Below, piece after piece: positions 33,558 through 43,209 of a DNA stretch of 64,000 bases (position 1 is the stretch's first letter; every line of letters starts with the position of its first letter). The notes beneath the pieces were generated by a model. That model made no database searches and was not told the DNA's origin. It was given only the letters and a program-made list of their open reading frames with translations. The stretch spans positions 1 to 64,000 of the forward strand of contig JAGCDQ010000051.1 in the NCBI GenBank assembly GCA_017651245.1, read 5' to 3'. Origin of the DNA: Bacteroidaceae bacterium. GTDB lineage: Bacteria > Bacteroidota > Bacteroidia > Bacteroidales > Bacteroidaceae. The position numbers and the translations under genes are program-made.

Positions 33558-33577
33558 AGATATAACAATTATTTTTA

Positions 33578-34738
33578 TCATTTACAAATAATTTTTCGTT
33601 TCTTGTCCAACAGTGATTGAAATAGTTCCATCCAACGTTGAATAATATCATCAAGTTGGTACTTTTCCGATTCTTTTAGTGCAGCTTGCCCCATCACCTT
33701 CCTCAATTCTTCATTCTCGATTAACTTACATATAGTTTCCACATAAGTACTCTCATCATTCAGTGGTACGAGATAACCTGTCACACCATCTTTCACCACA
33801 TAAGGGAGACCACCTGGGCTATTGTATACAACCGTGGGTATTCCTACAGACATGGCCTCAATCGTTGAAATCGAGAAACCCTCAGAACGAGATGTTAGAA
33901 CAAAGATAGAGGCTTCACTCATTTTCTGTTGCACTTCAGAAGTGTATCCCATTATTAAAACATGATTCTGCAAGCCCATTCGTTCTATTTGTTTCTTTAA
34001 TTTCTCTTCATCAGGACCCTGTCCCCATAATTGAAGCGACCAGTCTGGATGTCGGAGAGCGACCTTTTCCCAAATGTTGATGAGAGACTCGTAATTCTTA
34101 ATCCACTCGAATCGAGCAGCTGTAATGGCAATTTTTGCTTGACATGTGGATTGACCTGGAGCTGGTTTTATGAGCGGATTGGGCATTACTGTTATATTTT
34201 TGAATTTTGCCCACGCTCCCGCCTTTTCAGCTTCTGTCAACACAACAACCCGATCATACTTTGGGTAAGTAAATCTGTTGTTATAAAGTTCTCCCAACTT
34301 CACCGCAAGCTTTTGGTACCATCGCTGTGCCTGATGCATAGCCAAATGACGAGAACTATGCAGTTCCATGATGTAAACCGGATGGGAATTAATATTCATC
34401 TTGGGAAGAAAATGTTTGGTAGAGAGTCCTGTTGAAATAACCACATCTGGATTGATGTCATTGAGCATCTGTTCCAATCGTTGGCGATGATACTTACGTT
34501 TTCTCCGCAAATCCATAATAGCATGCCAGTAACTTCGACTATCCTCTTCATCATATCGAACTGCAAGATCAAATACTGACACCTTTTTCAGTCTCACTAT
34601 TGCCGAATACCTATTATCCGCCAAAGCTATCCACACTTGATTACCTGGGATTTCAGCCAACGCATTGGCTTTGACGATGGTTATGATTTCCAATCCTCCC
34701 ATCTTATATATCTTATCCGTACAATATACTATTTTCAT
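33578..34738 (-). CDS. GT4 glycosyltransferase
   Basis: 386 residues in two Rossmann domains (GT-B). The N-terminal acceptor domain begins IVYCTDKIYKMGGLE. The donor domain has AARFEWIKNYE, then SRSEGFSISTIEAMSVGIPTV, the EX7E-type motif of GT4. It adds one sugar of the repeat unit at the cytosolic face of the membrane; donor and linkage cannot be read. Confidence 0.88.
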   Translation of the reverse strand: MKIVYCTDKIYKMGGLEIITIVKANALAEIPGNQVWIALADNRYSAIVRLKKVSVFDLAVRYDEEDSRSYWHAIMDLRRKRKYHRQRLEQMLNDINPDVVISTGLSTKHFLPKMNINSHPVYIMELHSSRHLAMHQAQRWYQKLAVKLGELYNNRFTYPKYDRVVVLTEAEKAGAWAKFKNITVMPNPLIKPAPGQSTCQAKIAITAARFEWIKNYESLINIWEKVALRHPDWSLQLWGQGPDEEKLKKQIERMGLQNHVLIMGYTSEVQQKMSEASIFVLTSRSEGFSISTIEAMSVGIPTVVYNSPGGLPYVVKDGVTGYLVPLNDESTYVETICKLIENEELRKVMGQAALKESEKYQLDDIIQRWMELFQSLLDKKRKIICK

Positions 34739-34761
34739 CGCTTGAATGTGTTTGTGCCTAT

Positions 34762-35796
34762 TTATTTGCTTTCTCTTAGCAACAAAGGACGAAGGAACTG
34801 ATAGAACACGACCTTTCGCAAAAAGGTAAACAACATATAAAAAAGATATGATTTACCCGCCAACTTCTTACATGCAGCCAACCTGTGCGCATTTTTCGAA
34901 TCGCCCTCCACTACGGGCTTATAAGGAGGTAGATTCCTCATTTTTCGGCGAAAAGAAAGCCATTTCCCATATGGAATAAACGCTAGCGACAATTTGTGGT
35001 GATACACATTTAAGAAGTTGTTGATATCACGCATAGCCGCAGGAGTCATTTCTGTCTCGCCTCGGTCTAAATAAGCACGTATGTAGTCGATATTAAAGAA
35101 CATATCCTCCGCATATCGTAGCACTTTCTTTTTGTCAGTGGTACGCTGGATGGAGTTCTCATTCCCCAGTTCATAGCGCACCACACGGCATGTCACAATA
35201 CGTGTATGGGGATGATGGCAAAAAACATCGAAGTTGAACAATTCGTCTTGACACGCCACAATCTGCGACACGACTTGATGCTGCTCTATAAAAGAGCGTT
35301 TGTAAAATTTCGACCACACGTTCGGAAGAGGCCAGCGATTATATGCATTTGCTCCATCACCCTCGAAAAGAATCTCCCCATCGGGTTTAGCATCTGGATC
35401 GTGCAGGATTAATCCATTGGTGTATATCTGGACTTTATCATAACAGAGGACATCTGGTTTATCTTGGCAGAAATGATCCAACAGATAACTATATGCACCA
35501 TCAATGAGATAATCATCACTGTCAAGATAAGTCACATATTCGCCTTGCGCTTGTGCTGTACCCGTATTCCTTGCTCCGCCTAATCCTTGATTCTCTTGTG
35601 TAATGATCTTGAAGATATTAGGACACCTCCGTTCGTACTCAGCAAGGATATCAGCACATTTGTCTGGTGAACCATCGTTCACGCAAATGATTTCCCACTC
35701 GCTCTGCTCCATACCTTGACGCAGGAGAGAATCAAGACAACGAGGAAGAAATTTCTCTACATTATAAACTGGAACTATTACGGATAATCTCATCAT
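34762..35796 (-). CDS. GT2 glycosyltransferase (tandem paralog A)
   Basis: 344 residues. The GT-A domain has VIVPVYNVEKFLPRCLDSLL, NDGSPDKCADIL and the DXD-type YLDSDDYL at about 92-99. The first 110 residues are nearly the same as those of the next gene upstream, while the C-terminal halves differ, which suggests duplication followed by change of acceptor preference. It adds a sugar to the polysaccharide repeat. Confidence 0.9.
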   Translation of the reverse strand: MMRLSVIVPVYNVEKFLPRCLDSLLRQGMEQSEWEIICVNDGSPDKCADILAEYERRCPNIFKIITQENQGLGGARNTGTAQAQGEYVTYLDSDDYLIDGAYSYLLDHFCQDKPDVLCYDKVQIYTNGLILHDPDAKPDGEILFEGDGANAYNRWPLPNVWSKFYKRSFIEQHQVVSQIVACQDELFNFDVFCHHPHTRIVTCRVVRYELGNENSIQRTTDKKKVLRYAEDMFFNIDYIRAYLDRGETEMTPAAMRDINNFLNVYHHKLSLAFIPYGKWLSFRRKMRNLPPYKPVVEGDSKNAHRLAACKKLAGKSYLFYMLFTFLRKVVFYQFLRPLLLRESK

Positions 35797-35823
35797 AATC
35801 TATGAGGCAAAACCGACCTAGTA

Positions 35824-36882
35824 CTATTTCTCTTTTTTCCTCACGTTCTTCCACTGAGAAACGGTACGAAAAAGATGAGGGAAAAGGATTGTGGCATAGA
35901 AATCTTCTCTAAAACACTCCATCATGAAATAAAAGGCAAAGGAATAGCCCGATAGGTTCTTCATCAAGATGATGAGACGAGCCAACACATTTCCTTTAAA
36001 ACTTATCGTATGAACGGGCATTTTGTATAATCTTCCTCTCCAGGCTTTCCATTCCACACGTGTAAATCTTGCCTTTAACATCTTTGTATAATACGCACTC
36101 AAATAATTGTCAATGCCATGGCGCGCAAAAGGCACCATCTCTGGAGGTCCGCTTTGTAGAAAGTCGCATAGAATATAAATGTTTTCTAATAAATCTACCA
36201 AGTGGCGGGTCAATTTCTCTTTATCAGTCAGTCGCATAATCGAAGTTGCATTACTTTGCTCATATCGATAGATGTTACTGCTAACCACTATGGTATGAGG
36301 ACGATGACGGAACACCTCAATATCGAAAAGAACATCTTCACAAATAACGAGAGGGAAGAATATCTGGTGTGTCATCAAAAAATCGCGTTTATACCACTTC
36401 ATCCACACATAAGGTAGCATGTCTGGTGTATAAGCATAAGGATTAGCAGGGTCTGAGATAATTACACCATCTGGCTGGGCATCAGGATCCACGATAGTCT
36501 TTCCATCACTCCATACAGGTGTTGAACTGAACCCAATCATATCTGGATGGTTTTCCAGAAAATGAGATGCAATGTAAGCGTAAGCCCCATCTATCAAATA
36601 GTCATCACTGTCAACAAAAGCGATATATTCTCCTTGTGCCACTTTCATTGCAGCATTGCGAGAAGCACTTAATCCTTGGTTCTTCTGCGTAATGACCTTG
36701 AATATGCCAGGATGCTTAACCTCGTACTCCGCAAGAATATCAGCACAGTTGTCTGGGGATCCGTCATTCACGCAAATGACTTCCCATTCGCCCAGTTCCA
36801 AGCCTTGACGCAAGAGAGAGTCAAGACAACGGGGAAGAAACTTCTCCACGTTATAAACTGGAACGATAACAGATAGTATCAT
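35824..36882 (-). CDS. GT2 glycosyltransferase (tandem paralog B)
   Basis: 352 residues. VIVPVYNVEKFLPRCLDSLLRQG, NDGSPDNCADIL and FVDSDDYLIDGAY mirror paralog A almost word for word. The C-terminal half carries different basic and hydrophobic stretches. It lies 27 bases ahead of paralog A in the same transcript. Confidence 0.9.
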   Translation of the reverse strand: MILSVIVPVYNVEKFLPRCLDSLLRQGLELGEWEVICVNDGSPDNCADILAEYEVKHPGIFKVITQKNQGLSASRNAAMKVAQGEYIAFVDSDDYLIDGAYAYIASHFLENHPDMIGFSSTPVWSDGKTIVDPDAQPDGVIISDPANPYAYTPDMLPYVWMKWYKRDFLMTHQIFFPLVICEDVLFDIEVFRHRPHTIVVSSNIYRYEQSNATSIMRLTDKEKLTRHLVDLLENIYILCDFLQSGPPEMVPFARHGIDNYLSAYYTKMLKARFTRVEWKAWRGRLYKMPVHTISFKGNVLARLIILMKNLSGYSFAFYFMMECFREDFYATILFPHLFRTVSQWKNVRKKEK

Positions 36883-36913
36883 AAAAAGTCGGTTTTATAT
36901 TGTGTTTAATCTA

Positions 36914-38044
36914 TTAAACGGACAAAATTTCCTTATAATAATCCTTAAGGCACTGCCTCACAAACCCCTGCTCATAGCGACTCGCCACCATGGGACGAGC
37001 TTTTGTCGCCATTTTTCCCCGCTCTTGAGGATTTTCCGTCATCCATTTCATCGCTTCATATAACGCTTGCTCATCACATGGAGGCACTATCACACCATTC
37101 TTCCCATCCTCGATGATTTCCCTCGACCCATTGATATCCGTCACAATACTTGGCAGTTCCATAGCTCCTGCTTCAATCACCACATTCGGGAAGCCCTCAC
37201 GATAACTGGGAAACACCAGCACATCACTTTGTTCATAGAAAGGACGCACATCATCCTGACGGCCCACTGACTCAATTGCATCACACGTGTTAATGAGGCT
37301 TTGGGTTTCAGGCAACACTGGATCCAGATTATCCTCACAGGGACCGACCAACAACAAACGAGTATTTGGAAACAACTGATTGAGTTTTACAAAAGCAGCC
37401 ACCATCTCGTTAACACCTTTGTCACGGACAATTCTGCCGACAAATACGAACGTGAGCACACCATTATCAGCTTTCTCCACTTTCCTTTTCCAATAATCCA
37501 AATCTATTCCTCTCACATTTCCATATCCCAGCACCTCCATTGGTTTCTTCGTAATACAACGCTGTAAATCCTGCTTCACACCTTCTCCCTCAGGTATAAT
37601 ATGGGTAGCACAAGCAGCCGTCATTTTATCCGTCATCATCAGTATCTTACGTGAAAGTCCTTTTGCAGTCGGCCACACTAATCCTGTAAACGTATGCAAT
37701 CGAATAGGTACACCCGCCATCTTCGCCGCCATCATACACAATAATCCAGCCTTGGGCGTCATCGAATGCACCATGTCAGGCATCTCTTTCTTTAACACTC
37801 GAGTCAATTTTACCAAAGAAATGAAATCTTTGAACGGACTCACGTGTCGCTCCATCCTCACCCCAATCGTCCGCACACCCTCTCTTTCTCCTAATTCTTT
37901 CAAATCATCATCAGGACTGGTCAGTGCAACCACTTCATAACCCTCATCCGCCAACTCGCGTAGAAGTCCCTTACAGAAAATGTTTAACGACATGCCTATT
38001 GTCGCAGCACGTATTATTTTCTTACCCACAGACCGTCTGTACAA
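36914..38044 (-). CDS. GT4 glycosyltransferase, second-step type (PglA/WcfG-like)
   Basis: 376 residues by the ATG at 38044; a GTG at 38029 is an equally good start because it overlaps the sugar transferase stop less. RAATIGMSLNIFCKGLLREL, HSMTPKAGLLCMMAAKMAGVP and RIHTFTG-like LHTFTGLVWP are typical of the enzyme that acts right after a PglC/WcaJ-type initiator. The donor site has YREGFPNVVIEAGAMELP. Position directly after the initiating transferase supports the same role. Confidence 0.88.
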   Translation of the reverse strand: MYRRSVGKKIIRAATIGMSLNIFCKGLLRELADEGYEVVALTSPDDDLKELGEREGVRTIGVRMERHVSPFKDFISLVKLTRVLKKEMPDMVHSMTPKAGLLCMMAAKMAGVPIRLHTFTGLVWPTAKGLSRKILMMTDKMTAACATHIIPEGEGVKQDLQRCITKKPMEVLGYGNVRGIDLDYWKRKVEKADNGVLTFVFVGRIVRDKGVNEMVAAFVKLNQLFPNTRLLLVGPCEDNLDPVLPETQSLINTCDAIESVGRQDDVRPFYEQSDVLVFPSYREGFPNVVIEAGAMELPSIVTDINGSREIIEDGKNGVIVPPCDEQALYEAMKWMTENPQERGKMATKARPMVASRYEQGFVRQCLKDYYKEILSV

Positions 38045-38597
38045 TTAGTTTTATATCCCCAATCAATGAATGATGGTAATAATACTCCAAATTAATCTTT
38101 ACCTTATCAGGATAGATTACCTCATCATTATATTTTTGAGGGTCATCCACCTTTGCAAGGATTTCTTCCTCATTCTTGTATTTCAAAGAAGCAGGACCCG
38201 TGATACCAGGGCGCAACTTCAAAATAAGTCTATCTTCACCCTGTAATTGATCCGCATAGCCTGGAACATCTGGACGTGGTCCCACAAAACTCATATCGCC
38301 AATCAACACATTCCACAGTTCAGGCAACTCATCCAATTTATATCTTCTCAATTTAGCCCCTAAAGGTGTGATGCGGTTCTCACCCGCAACAGAAACCGAA
38401 CTGCCCCCATGTCCCACCGTCATACTTCTAAACTTGTACATCGTAAATAGTTTTCCATCCTTACCCACTCTTTTCTGTTTGAAAATGGCTGGCCCCCCTG
38501 GCATCTTCATACGAATCAACACCCATACCACCAATAATACCGGCCATAGGAAGCACAAACCCACAAAAGCCACGAACCTGTCAAATAACCATTTCAT
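38022..38597 (-). CDS. Initiating sugar-1-phosphate transferase (small PglC/WcaJ-type)
   Basis: 191 residues, the minimal phosphoglycosyl transferase domain. One N-terminal membrane segment (residues ~5-28) is followed by FKQKRVGKDGKLFTMYKFRSM, KLDELPELWNVLIGDMSFVGPRP (the DE dyad) and LRPGITGPASL. It moves a sugar phosphate from a UDP-sugar to undecaprenyl phosphate and starts each repeat unit. It overlaps the next GT4 by about 20 bases. Confidence 0.93.
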   Translation of the reverse strand: MKWLFDRFVAFVGLCFLWPVLLVVWVLIRMKMPGGPAIFKQKRVGKDGKLFTMYKFRSMTVGHGGSSVSVAGENRITPLGAKLRRYKLDELPELWNVLIGDMSFVGPRPDVPGYADQLQGEDRLILKLRPGITGPASLKYKNEEEILAKVDDPQKYNDEVIYPDKVKINLEYYYHHSLIGDIKLIVQTVCG

Positions 38598-38630
38598 TGT
38601 TCAGATTAGAGTTAATGGATGAGAGTTTAG

Positions 38631-38664
38631 AGCAAGTTATCGTTAAGGTTGGCGTTAAGGTTTC
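38631..38664. repeat. 6-bp GTTAAG-type repeat tract
   Basis: On the + strand GTTATC, GTTAAG, GTTGGC and GTTAAG follow each other, overlapping the stop codon of the GNAT gene. The same words recur at 53543 and 62957 on the opposite strand. Confidence 0.6.
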
Positions 38665-39239
38665 AATGCTCCCTTAGGCCTATCCTCTATCAACAAATCG
38701 CCATTCTCTAATTCTTCCAGCACAATTACATCACAAGCTTTCTGACTTGCCTTCATTGACCCTATATTTTGTTTATTGATACTCTCAAACATTCTAAATC
38801 CAATTGCAATTGCCATATCCATACCTACAGCACACAGCTTTGTACATACACCTTTCCCCTGATGGTTAACATCCACCATCTTACCCAAAAAAAGAGTCTT
38901 GTTCATAAAGCATCTTAAAAAAGCATATCCAATGATCTCTTCGTTTTCCTCCTGCACATATATGATATAAGATTTTTGTTTTAACAATTTCTTCAACGTA
39001 CCTTCATCAAACGCATGTGGACGAAACCACTTGAAGTTGTCCTCGGGCTGACGAGCAAAGAACTCTGCCAATTTTCTAGCATCATTGGTATCTGCAATTC
39101 TAACACCCTCAACAACACACGCCTTCAACTTCTTCCTGTTTCCGAATTTTACGCCACAAACGAAAGAATTAAAAGCTTCCACGCCTGTCCAAATCAACGG
39201 ACACTTACTCTGTAGCCAATGTGCAAATTCGTACAACAT
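38655..39239 (-). CDS. GNAT family N-acetyltransferase of the polysaccharide locus
   Basis: 194 residues. After an amphipathic N-terminus (MLYEFAHWLQSKCP) the GNAT core shows RIADTNDARKLAEFF, IGYAFLRCF and the CoA loop VDVNHQGKGVCTKLCAVGM. It probably acetylates an amino sugar or other group of the repeat unit. A truncated copy of its own N-terminus is encoded just upstream (39262-39309). Confidence 0.75.
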   Translation of the reverse strand: MLYEFAHWLQSKCPLIWTGVEAFNSFVCGVKFGNRKKLKACVVEGVRIADTNDARKLAEFFARQPEDNFKWFRPHAFDEGTLKKLLKQKSYIIYVQEENEEIIGYAFLRCFMNKTLFLGKMVDVNHQGKGVCTKLCAVGMDMAIAIGFRMFESINKQNIGSMKASQKACDVIVLEELENGDLLIEDRPKGALKP

Positions 39240-39261
39240 ATTCTTTATGTACTCAACAACT

Positions 39262-39309
39262 TCATTTGAGTTCCCTTTTTTGTAGCCAATGGGTCATTTC
39301 GTATATCAT
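39262..39309 (-). pseudogene. Duplicated N-terminal stub of the GNAT gene
   Basis: ATG 39309 opens a 15-codon frame, MIYEMTHWLQKRELK, ending at TGA 39262-39264. The GNAT gene that starts 22 bases later begins MLYEFAHWLQSKCP. The shared words point to a partial duplication. The short frame could act as an upstream leader ORF, but remnant is the simpler view. Confidence 0.55.
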
Positions 39310-39335
39310 GCCTTCTTCGCCTCTATCAGTCTATA

Positions 39336-40202
39336 TCAGACAAACACATTATCAGGGAAATCGTTACTAAATTTCAGGACATCTGGTCCATGTGAAAATT
39401 GTTCTTCTTTAGGTATCGTTCTACGCAAATTGGGATAATGATGACGTAAATAGGTTTCCAAATCATCTGGCACATACACTTGAAGGGGGCCAAACGGAAC
39501 TAATTGCAAGTTTTCCAGACTCTTCACGCTAATGTGATCACGAAATTCTTTCGCCTGATTATAATAATACATATCATAACGATTAAACATCGCACTTACA
39601 ATAGAAAAGAAACGAAAGATTTTTTTTCTCGGGAACAAAGAAGATACAACATACACGCCCAATGCTGTTATATAACGTTGAGTGGCAGGCTTATCCACAG
39701 CACTTTTTTTGAAAAATTTCCATCCCCACACTTCTTGGTTAAGCATACATAAAGACAAAAAGCGCAAAAAAGAACGATGAACCGTTTGAAGAATTCGATT
39801 ATCCGGAACCTTGTCATATGGCATGACATCAACAAAAATGCCATGATGCATCGGAACATTGCAAAAATAATGTTGTCTGAATTCCGTCCCAGTCTTTCTT
39901 ACTTTCGCCATTGTTTGTGGAAAATGTTCCTCAGAACCCACCCATTGTAAGAAATATTTAGATTTCATGAGTGCTGGTGCCTCACGAAGAAAACGTTCAA
40001 AGTCCAACCTTAACATACCCACATCAATATCATCATCCCATGGCAATATACCCTTTTCATAAAATGCGCCAATTGCCGACCCTCCCTGAATAAAACATTT
40101 AATATCTAATTTATCACACACTCTCTGTATTTCCCTCAAAATATCATACAATTCCAAATGCAGCTTCTTCAATTCATCTTCCGTATAACACATTGCATCC
40201 AT
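39336..40202 (-). CDS. LicD family phosphotransferase (copy 2)
   Basis: 288 residues. The LicD core is present: CFIQGGSAIGAFYEKGILPWDDDIDVGM, a nucleotidyltransferase-like metal site with three Asp. LicD proteins move phosphocholine, or in related enzymes phospho-ribitol or -glycerol, from a CDP donor onto a glycan. Two bases separate it from the other LicD gene. With the cytidylyltransferase three genes upstream this gives a donor-making plus transferring set. Confidence 0.88.
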   Translation of the reverse strand: MDAMCYTEDELKKLHLELYDILREIQRVCDKLDIKCFIQGGSAIGAFYEKGILPWDDDIDVGMLRLDFERFLREAPALMKSKYFLQWVGSEEHFPQTMAKVRKTGTEFRQHYFCNVPMHHGIFVDVMPYDKVPDNRILQTVHRSFLRFLSLCMLNQEVWGWKFFKKSAVDKPATQRYITALGVYVVSSLFPRKKIFRFFSIVSAMFNRYDMYYYNQAKEFRDHISVKSLENLQLVPFGPLQVYVPDDLETYLRHHYPNLRRTIPKEEQFSHGPDVLKFSNDFPDNVFV

Positions 40203-40204
40203 AG

Positions 40205-41116
40205 TTATCTCAATTTAAATTCTACAATAAAATGTCTCTCGCGTTTCTCCACAGGTGGCAATTTCATGTAATCTGCTCCGTAGAGATTGGTAAGATAATC
40301 TCCCACACGCCCTGGCACATTCACTTCGACACCTTCAAAGACAGCCTTTTGAACCGGGCAAAATATGTCTGCGGGAAGAGTCTCTCCCCCATACAATTTC
40401 CTCCCTGTTGGAAAGGTGACCATCCCTGTGTCCGTATCAGCATCTTTTACAAAAGAATCGAAAATGTCAATCCAAAATTTGTGGGGGAAGATTCCAAAAA
40501 CATGACCGATCATTCTACGGATTTTCATCACACAATTGGTTTTGTGATCATATTGAAAGAAATCTTTCTGAATCTCGCTCAATGGGAATCTTGCTTCCAG
40601 CACCATATTCCCTATCAATCTCAACACGTTGGCCACACCGCCCTTTAGTTTTCTCAACAACACAGAATCGGGAGCTCCATCCAGAATGAAGACGTCAATG
40701 AAGATTCCTTTAGGATAATCAGAGAATTCTTGACCCATCTCCACCATCTTGGTACCTCTTTTAAAAATCTTCAAAAACATGCTTGGCGCATCCTTTCCAC
40801 TATTCGGGCAAGTGTATTCATAATCTGGGCCAAGTTCTCCTTTCTCCAACAATTCTTTCAAGTATTCCACATCACGTCGAGGCATATTCAAGTCTAGATC
40901 ATCATCCCATGGAATAAATCCTTGATGACGAACCGCACCCAAACAACTACCTCCACCCATCATCCAAATTAAACCATGCTTATCACACAAACTGATAAAA
41001 TCAACCAACATCTTTGTCAACTGTGCTTTCAGTTCTTTCTCTTCATCTTCCGTCAATTGCCTCAGCACAGATGATTTCTTGGACAAATCATTCAATCTTT
41101 CTTTATATGAATACAT
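40205..41116 (-). CDS. LicD family phosphotransferase (copy 1)
   Basis: 303 residues. WMMGGGSCLGAVRHQGFIPWDDDLDLNMPR is a textbook LicD site. The rest differs strongly from copy 2, so the two probably act on different acceptors rather than being a fresh duplication. FPTGRKLYGGETLPADIFCPV near the C-terminus is also family-typical. Confidence 0.9.
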   Translation of the reverse strand: MYSYKERLNDLSKKSSVLRQLTEDEEKELKAQLTKMLVDFISLCDKHGLIWMMGGGSCLGAVRHQGFIPWDDDLDLNMPRRDVEYLKELLEKGELGPDYEYTCPNSGKDAPSMFLKIFKRGTKMVEMGQEFSDYPKGIFIDVFILDGAPDSVLLRKLKGGVANVLRLIGNMVLEARFPLSEIQKDFFQYDHKTNCVMKIRRMIGHVFGIFPHKFWIDIFDSFVKDADTDTGMVTFPTGRKLYGGETLPADIFCPVQKAVFEGVEVNVPGRVGDYLTNLYGADYMKLPPVEKRERHFIVEFKLR

Positions 41117-41119
41117 ACA

Positions 41120-42142
41120 TTATGATGATTTCAGATACTCTATCAATTGATTAAAGATTCTACGTAGCCCATACTGTGGACGCCAGCCTAATGCCTGTAA
41201 CTTATCCGTACTCAATCGTAGTTTGGTTGGTGGTGCATAACCCATATTATCGTTCAGTTCAACCCTTACGTCCAGTTGAGGACAGAACTCTTCCCTCAGA
41301 AAATGCGCCATTCCCATTGCAGAAATATATGTTTCCTCATTGGCTACATTATAAGCCTCGCCATCCGCACCTCGCAAAAGAATATACAAAATGGCAGAGA
41401 TGGCATCCATCGTATAACAATATGGACGTGCAGACTCTCCTGTCGTATGAAGAACGATATCCTTTCCTTCGGCCGTCAACCGTGCAAATTGAGCAATCAC
41501 TCGATTGTCATCCCTTGCAATGCCGGCACCAGTGGTTTGTGTCAGACGTGCAATCTTCACTGGAACATGGAATTCCTTAGCATAAAGATGACAAAGGGTC
41601 TCAGCGGCCCGCTTTGCCATAGGATAGGAACTACGAACAGCCATGGGATCCAAATAGCCTTGTACATCTTCAGTAACATATTGACTCTCATCATCAATTC
41701 GCCCATACACTTCCAATGAAGACAAATAGACAAAACTTTTCACAGATACTTTACTAGCATATTGTAACAACATGGATGTTCCCTGAACAATAGCATCAAA
41801 AGTTTCCACCGCATGATTCACGAAAAAACGTGATGCTGTTGGAGCTGCACAATGAACAATATAATCAACATCACCAACTGTATCATAATCGAATGTCAAC
41901 AAATCACACTCTATAAATTCCACTTTTGAAGCATCTTCACCATAAAGTGTTTTAGCCTTAAGCTTATTACGTACAGGGGCGATAATCCGAATTTTCTTAT
42001 CCAGTGCCAACAAACAGCGAATCAAAACGGAGCCAATTAACCCAGTCCCTCCTGTTATCAGAAAAGTTGAATCTTTTAAATCTTTCGCCAACCCAAAAGA
42101 CTTCACGAAATCATTGATATCATCTCTCAAGACTTTATTCAT
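41120..42142 (-). CDS. Extended SDR NAD-dependent epimerase/dehydratase
   Basis: 340 residues. The NAD fold has LITGGTGLIGSVLIR at about 27-41; the catalytic triad is Ser in YLSSLEVYG and YxxxK in SSYPMAKRAAE. The C-terminal substrate region ends KLRLSTDKLQALGWRP. The layout is that of UDP-glucuronate decarboxylase or dTDP-glucose dehydratase relatives. It sits between LicD and the cytidylyltransferase, so it may prepare the sugar or alditol that is activated, but the substrate is unknown. Confidence 0.87.
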   Translation of the reverse strand: MNKVLRDDINDFVKSFGLAKDLKDSTFLITGGTGLIGSVLIRCLLALDKKIRIIAPVRNKLKAKTLYGEDASKVEFIECDLLTFDYDTVGDVDYIVHCAAPTASRFFVNHAVETFDAIVQGTSMLLQYASKVSVKSFVYLSSLEVYGRIDDESQYVTEDVQGYLDPMAVRSSYPMAKRAAETLCHLYAKEFHVPVKIARLTQTTGAGIARDDNRVIAQFARLTAEGKDIVLHTTGESARPYCYTMDAISAILYILLRGADGEAYNVANEETYISAMGMAHFLREEFCPQLDVRVELNDNMGYAPPTKLRLSTDKLQALGWRPQYGLRRIFNQLIEYLKSS

Positions 42143-42159
42143 CTTTTCACCTCTTTTTA

Positions 42160-43194
42160 TCAGTTTTGAGCTAGTCGAGGTATCACATACGGAACAAACA
42201 CTTTTCTATACAACCAACTTGCGATTTTATAAGAAAAATAACTTTTATAAATATTATTTAACAAGAAAGCCTGCTTCCCCCCAATATGTCGAATTGGCAA
42301 AAATGCTCTTTCTTGTAATTTAACCATTAATGTCGAATATTCATATTTTAGATACATCCCTCCCAACCCTTTTATTAGACAACGAACCGCCATCTCGTCT
42401 TTTATCTTGTCAAGATTGGATTTCAGTTCCTCTTCATCCTTTCCGCATTGCCCTTTATATTTTTCTATAGAATCAGTCAATGACAGAACAGAATCAACTA
42501 TAATTCGATAGACGCAAGCACTTCTTTTTTTTGTTGTCTGTTCAGGATTTACAGTATATCTGTAAAGACATGCATTCGTTACAATTACATTGGGATTATG
42601 CATATACACATCCATATTAAATTGAACGTCTTCATACCTCGGAATAGTAAATTCTATGTTGTTCTTAACAAGAAACTCTTTCCGATATAGCTGGTTCCAA
42701 ACAAACATTTGCCGACCTCTTTGATAATATTCCCTTCCTGTTCCTTGAAAAACAATCTCTCCATACAATTCCGTCGTTTCTTTCCATTTCTTAAGCACAT
42801 ATCTATCCAATGTAATCGAGTAAAAAGAAACAACATCTATATTATCGTTCCAGAATTGATCATACAAATATTGATAAGCTCCACTTTTCAAAAAGTCATC
42901 GTCATCACAAAACGCAATTATTTCTCCTTTAGCCTCCTTTATTCCTCTATTTCTCGCAGCTATGATTCCCTTATTTTCTTGATTAATTATCCTAATATAC
43001 TCAGGATACATCGTAGCATATCTTAATAGGATTTCATAGGATTTATCCGTTGATCCATCATTGATACAAAGAATCTCATAGCCTTCATGAGAGTTCCACT
43101 GTTTCACTAAACTATCCAAACATCTATCTAAATATCTTTCGGCATTATACACTGGTACAACAACTGTCAGAACAACCGCATTCATATCATCCAT
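42160..43194 (-). CDS. GT2 glycosyltransferase
   Basis: 344 residues. VVVPVYNAERYLDRCLDSLV, NDGSTDKSYEIL and FCDDDDFLKSGAY (DXD region) define a GT-A enzyme. The C-terminal half is basic with a hydrophobic end, suggesting peripheral membrane contact. It is embedded in the cytidylyltransferase-SDR-LicD series. Confidence 0.9.
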   Translation of the reverse strand: MDDMNAVVLTVVVPVYNAERYLDRCLDSLVKQWNSHEGYEILCINDGSTDKSYEILLRYATMYPEYIRIINQENKGIIAARNRGIKEAKGEIIAFCDDDDFLKSGAYQYLYDQFWNDNIDVVSFYSITLDRYVLKKWKETTELYGEIVFQGTGREYYQRGRQMFVWNQLYRKEFLVKNNIEFTIPRYEDVQFNMDVYMHNPNVIVTNACLYRYTVNPEQTTKKRSACVYRIIVDSVLSLTDSIEKYKGQCGKDEEELKSNLDKIKDEMAVRCLIKGLGGMYLKYEYSTLMVKLQERAFLPIRHIGGKQAFLLNNIYKSYFSYKIASWLYRKVFVPYVIPRLAQN

Positions 43195-43209
43195 TATTCC
43201 TTATCTTCT

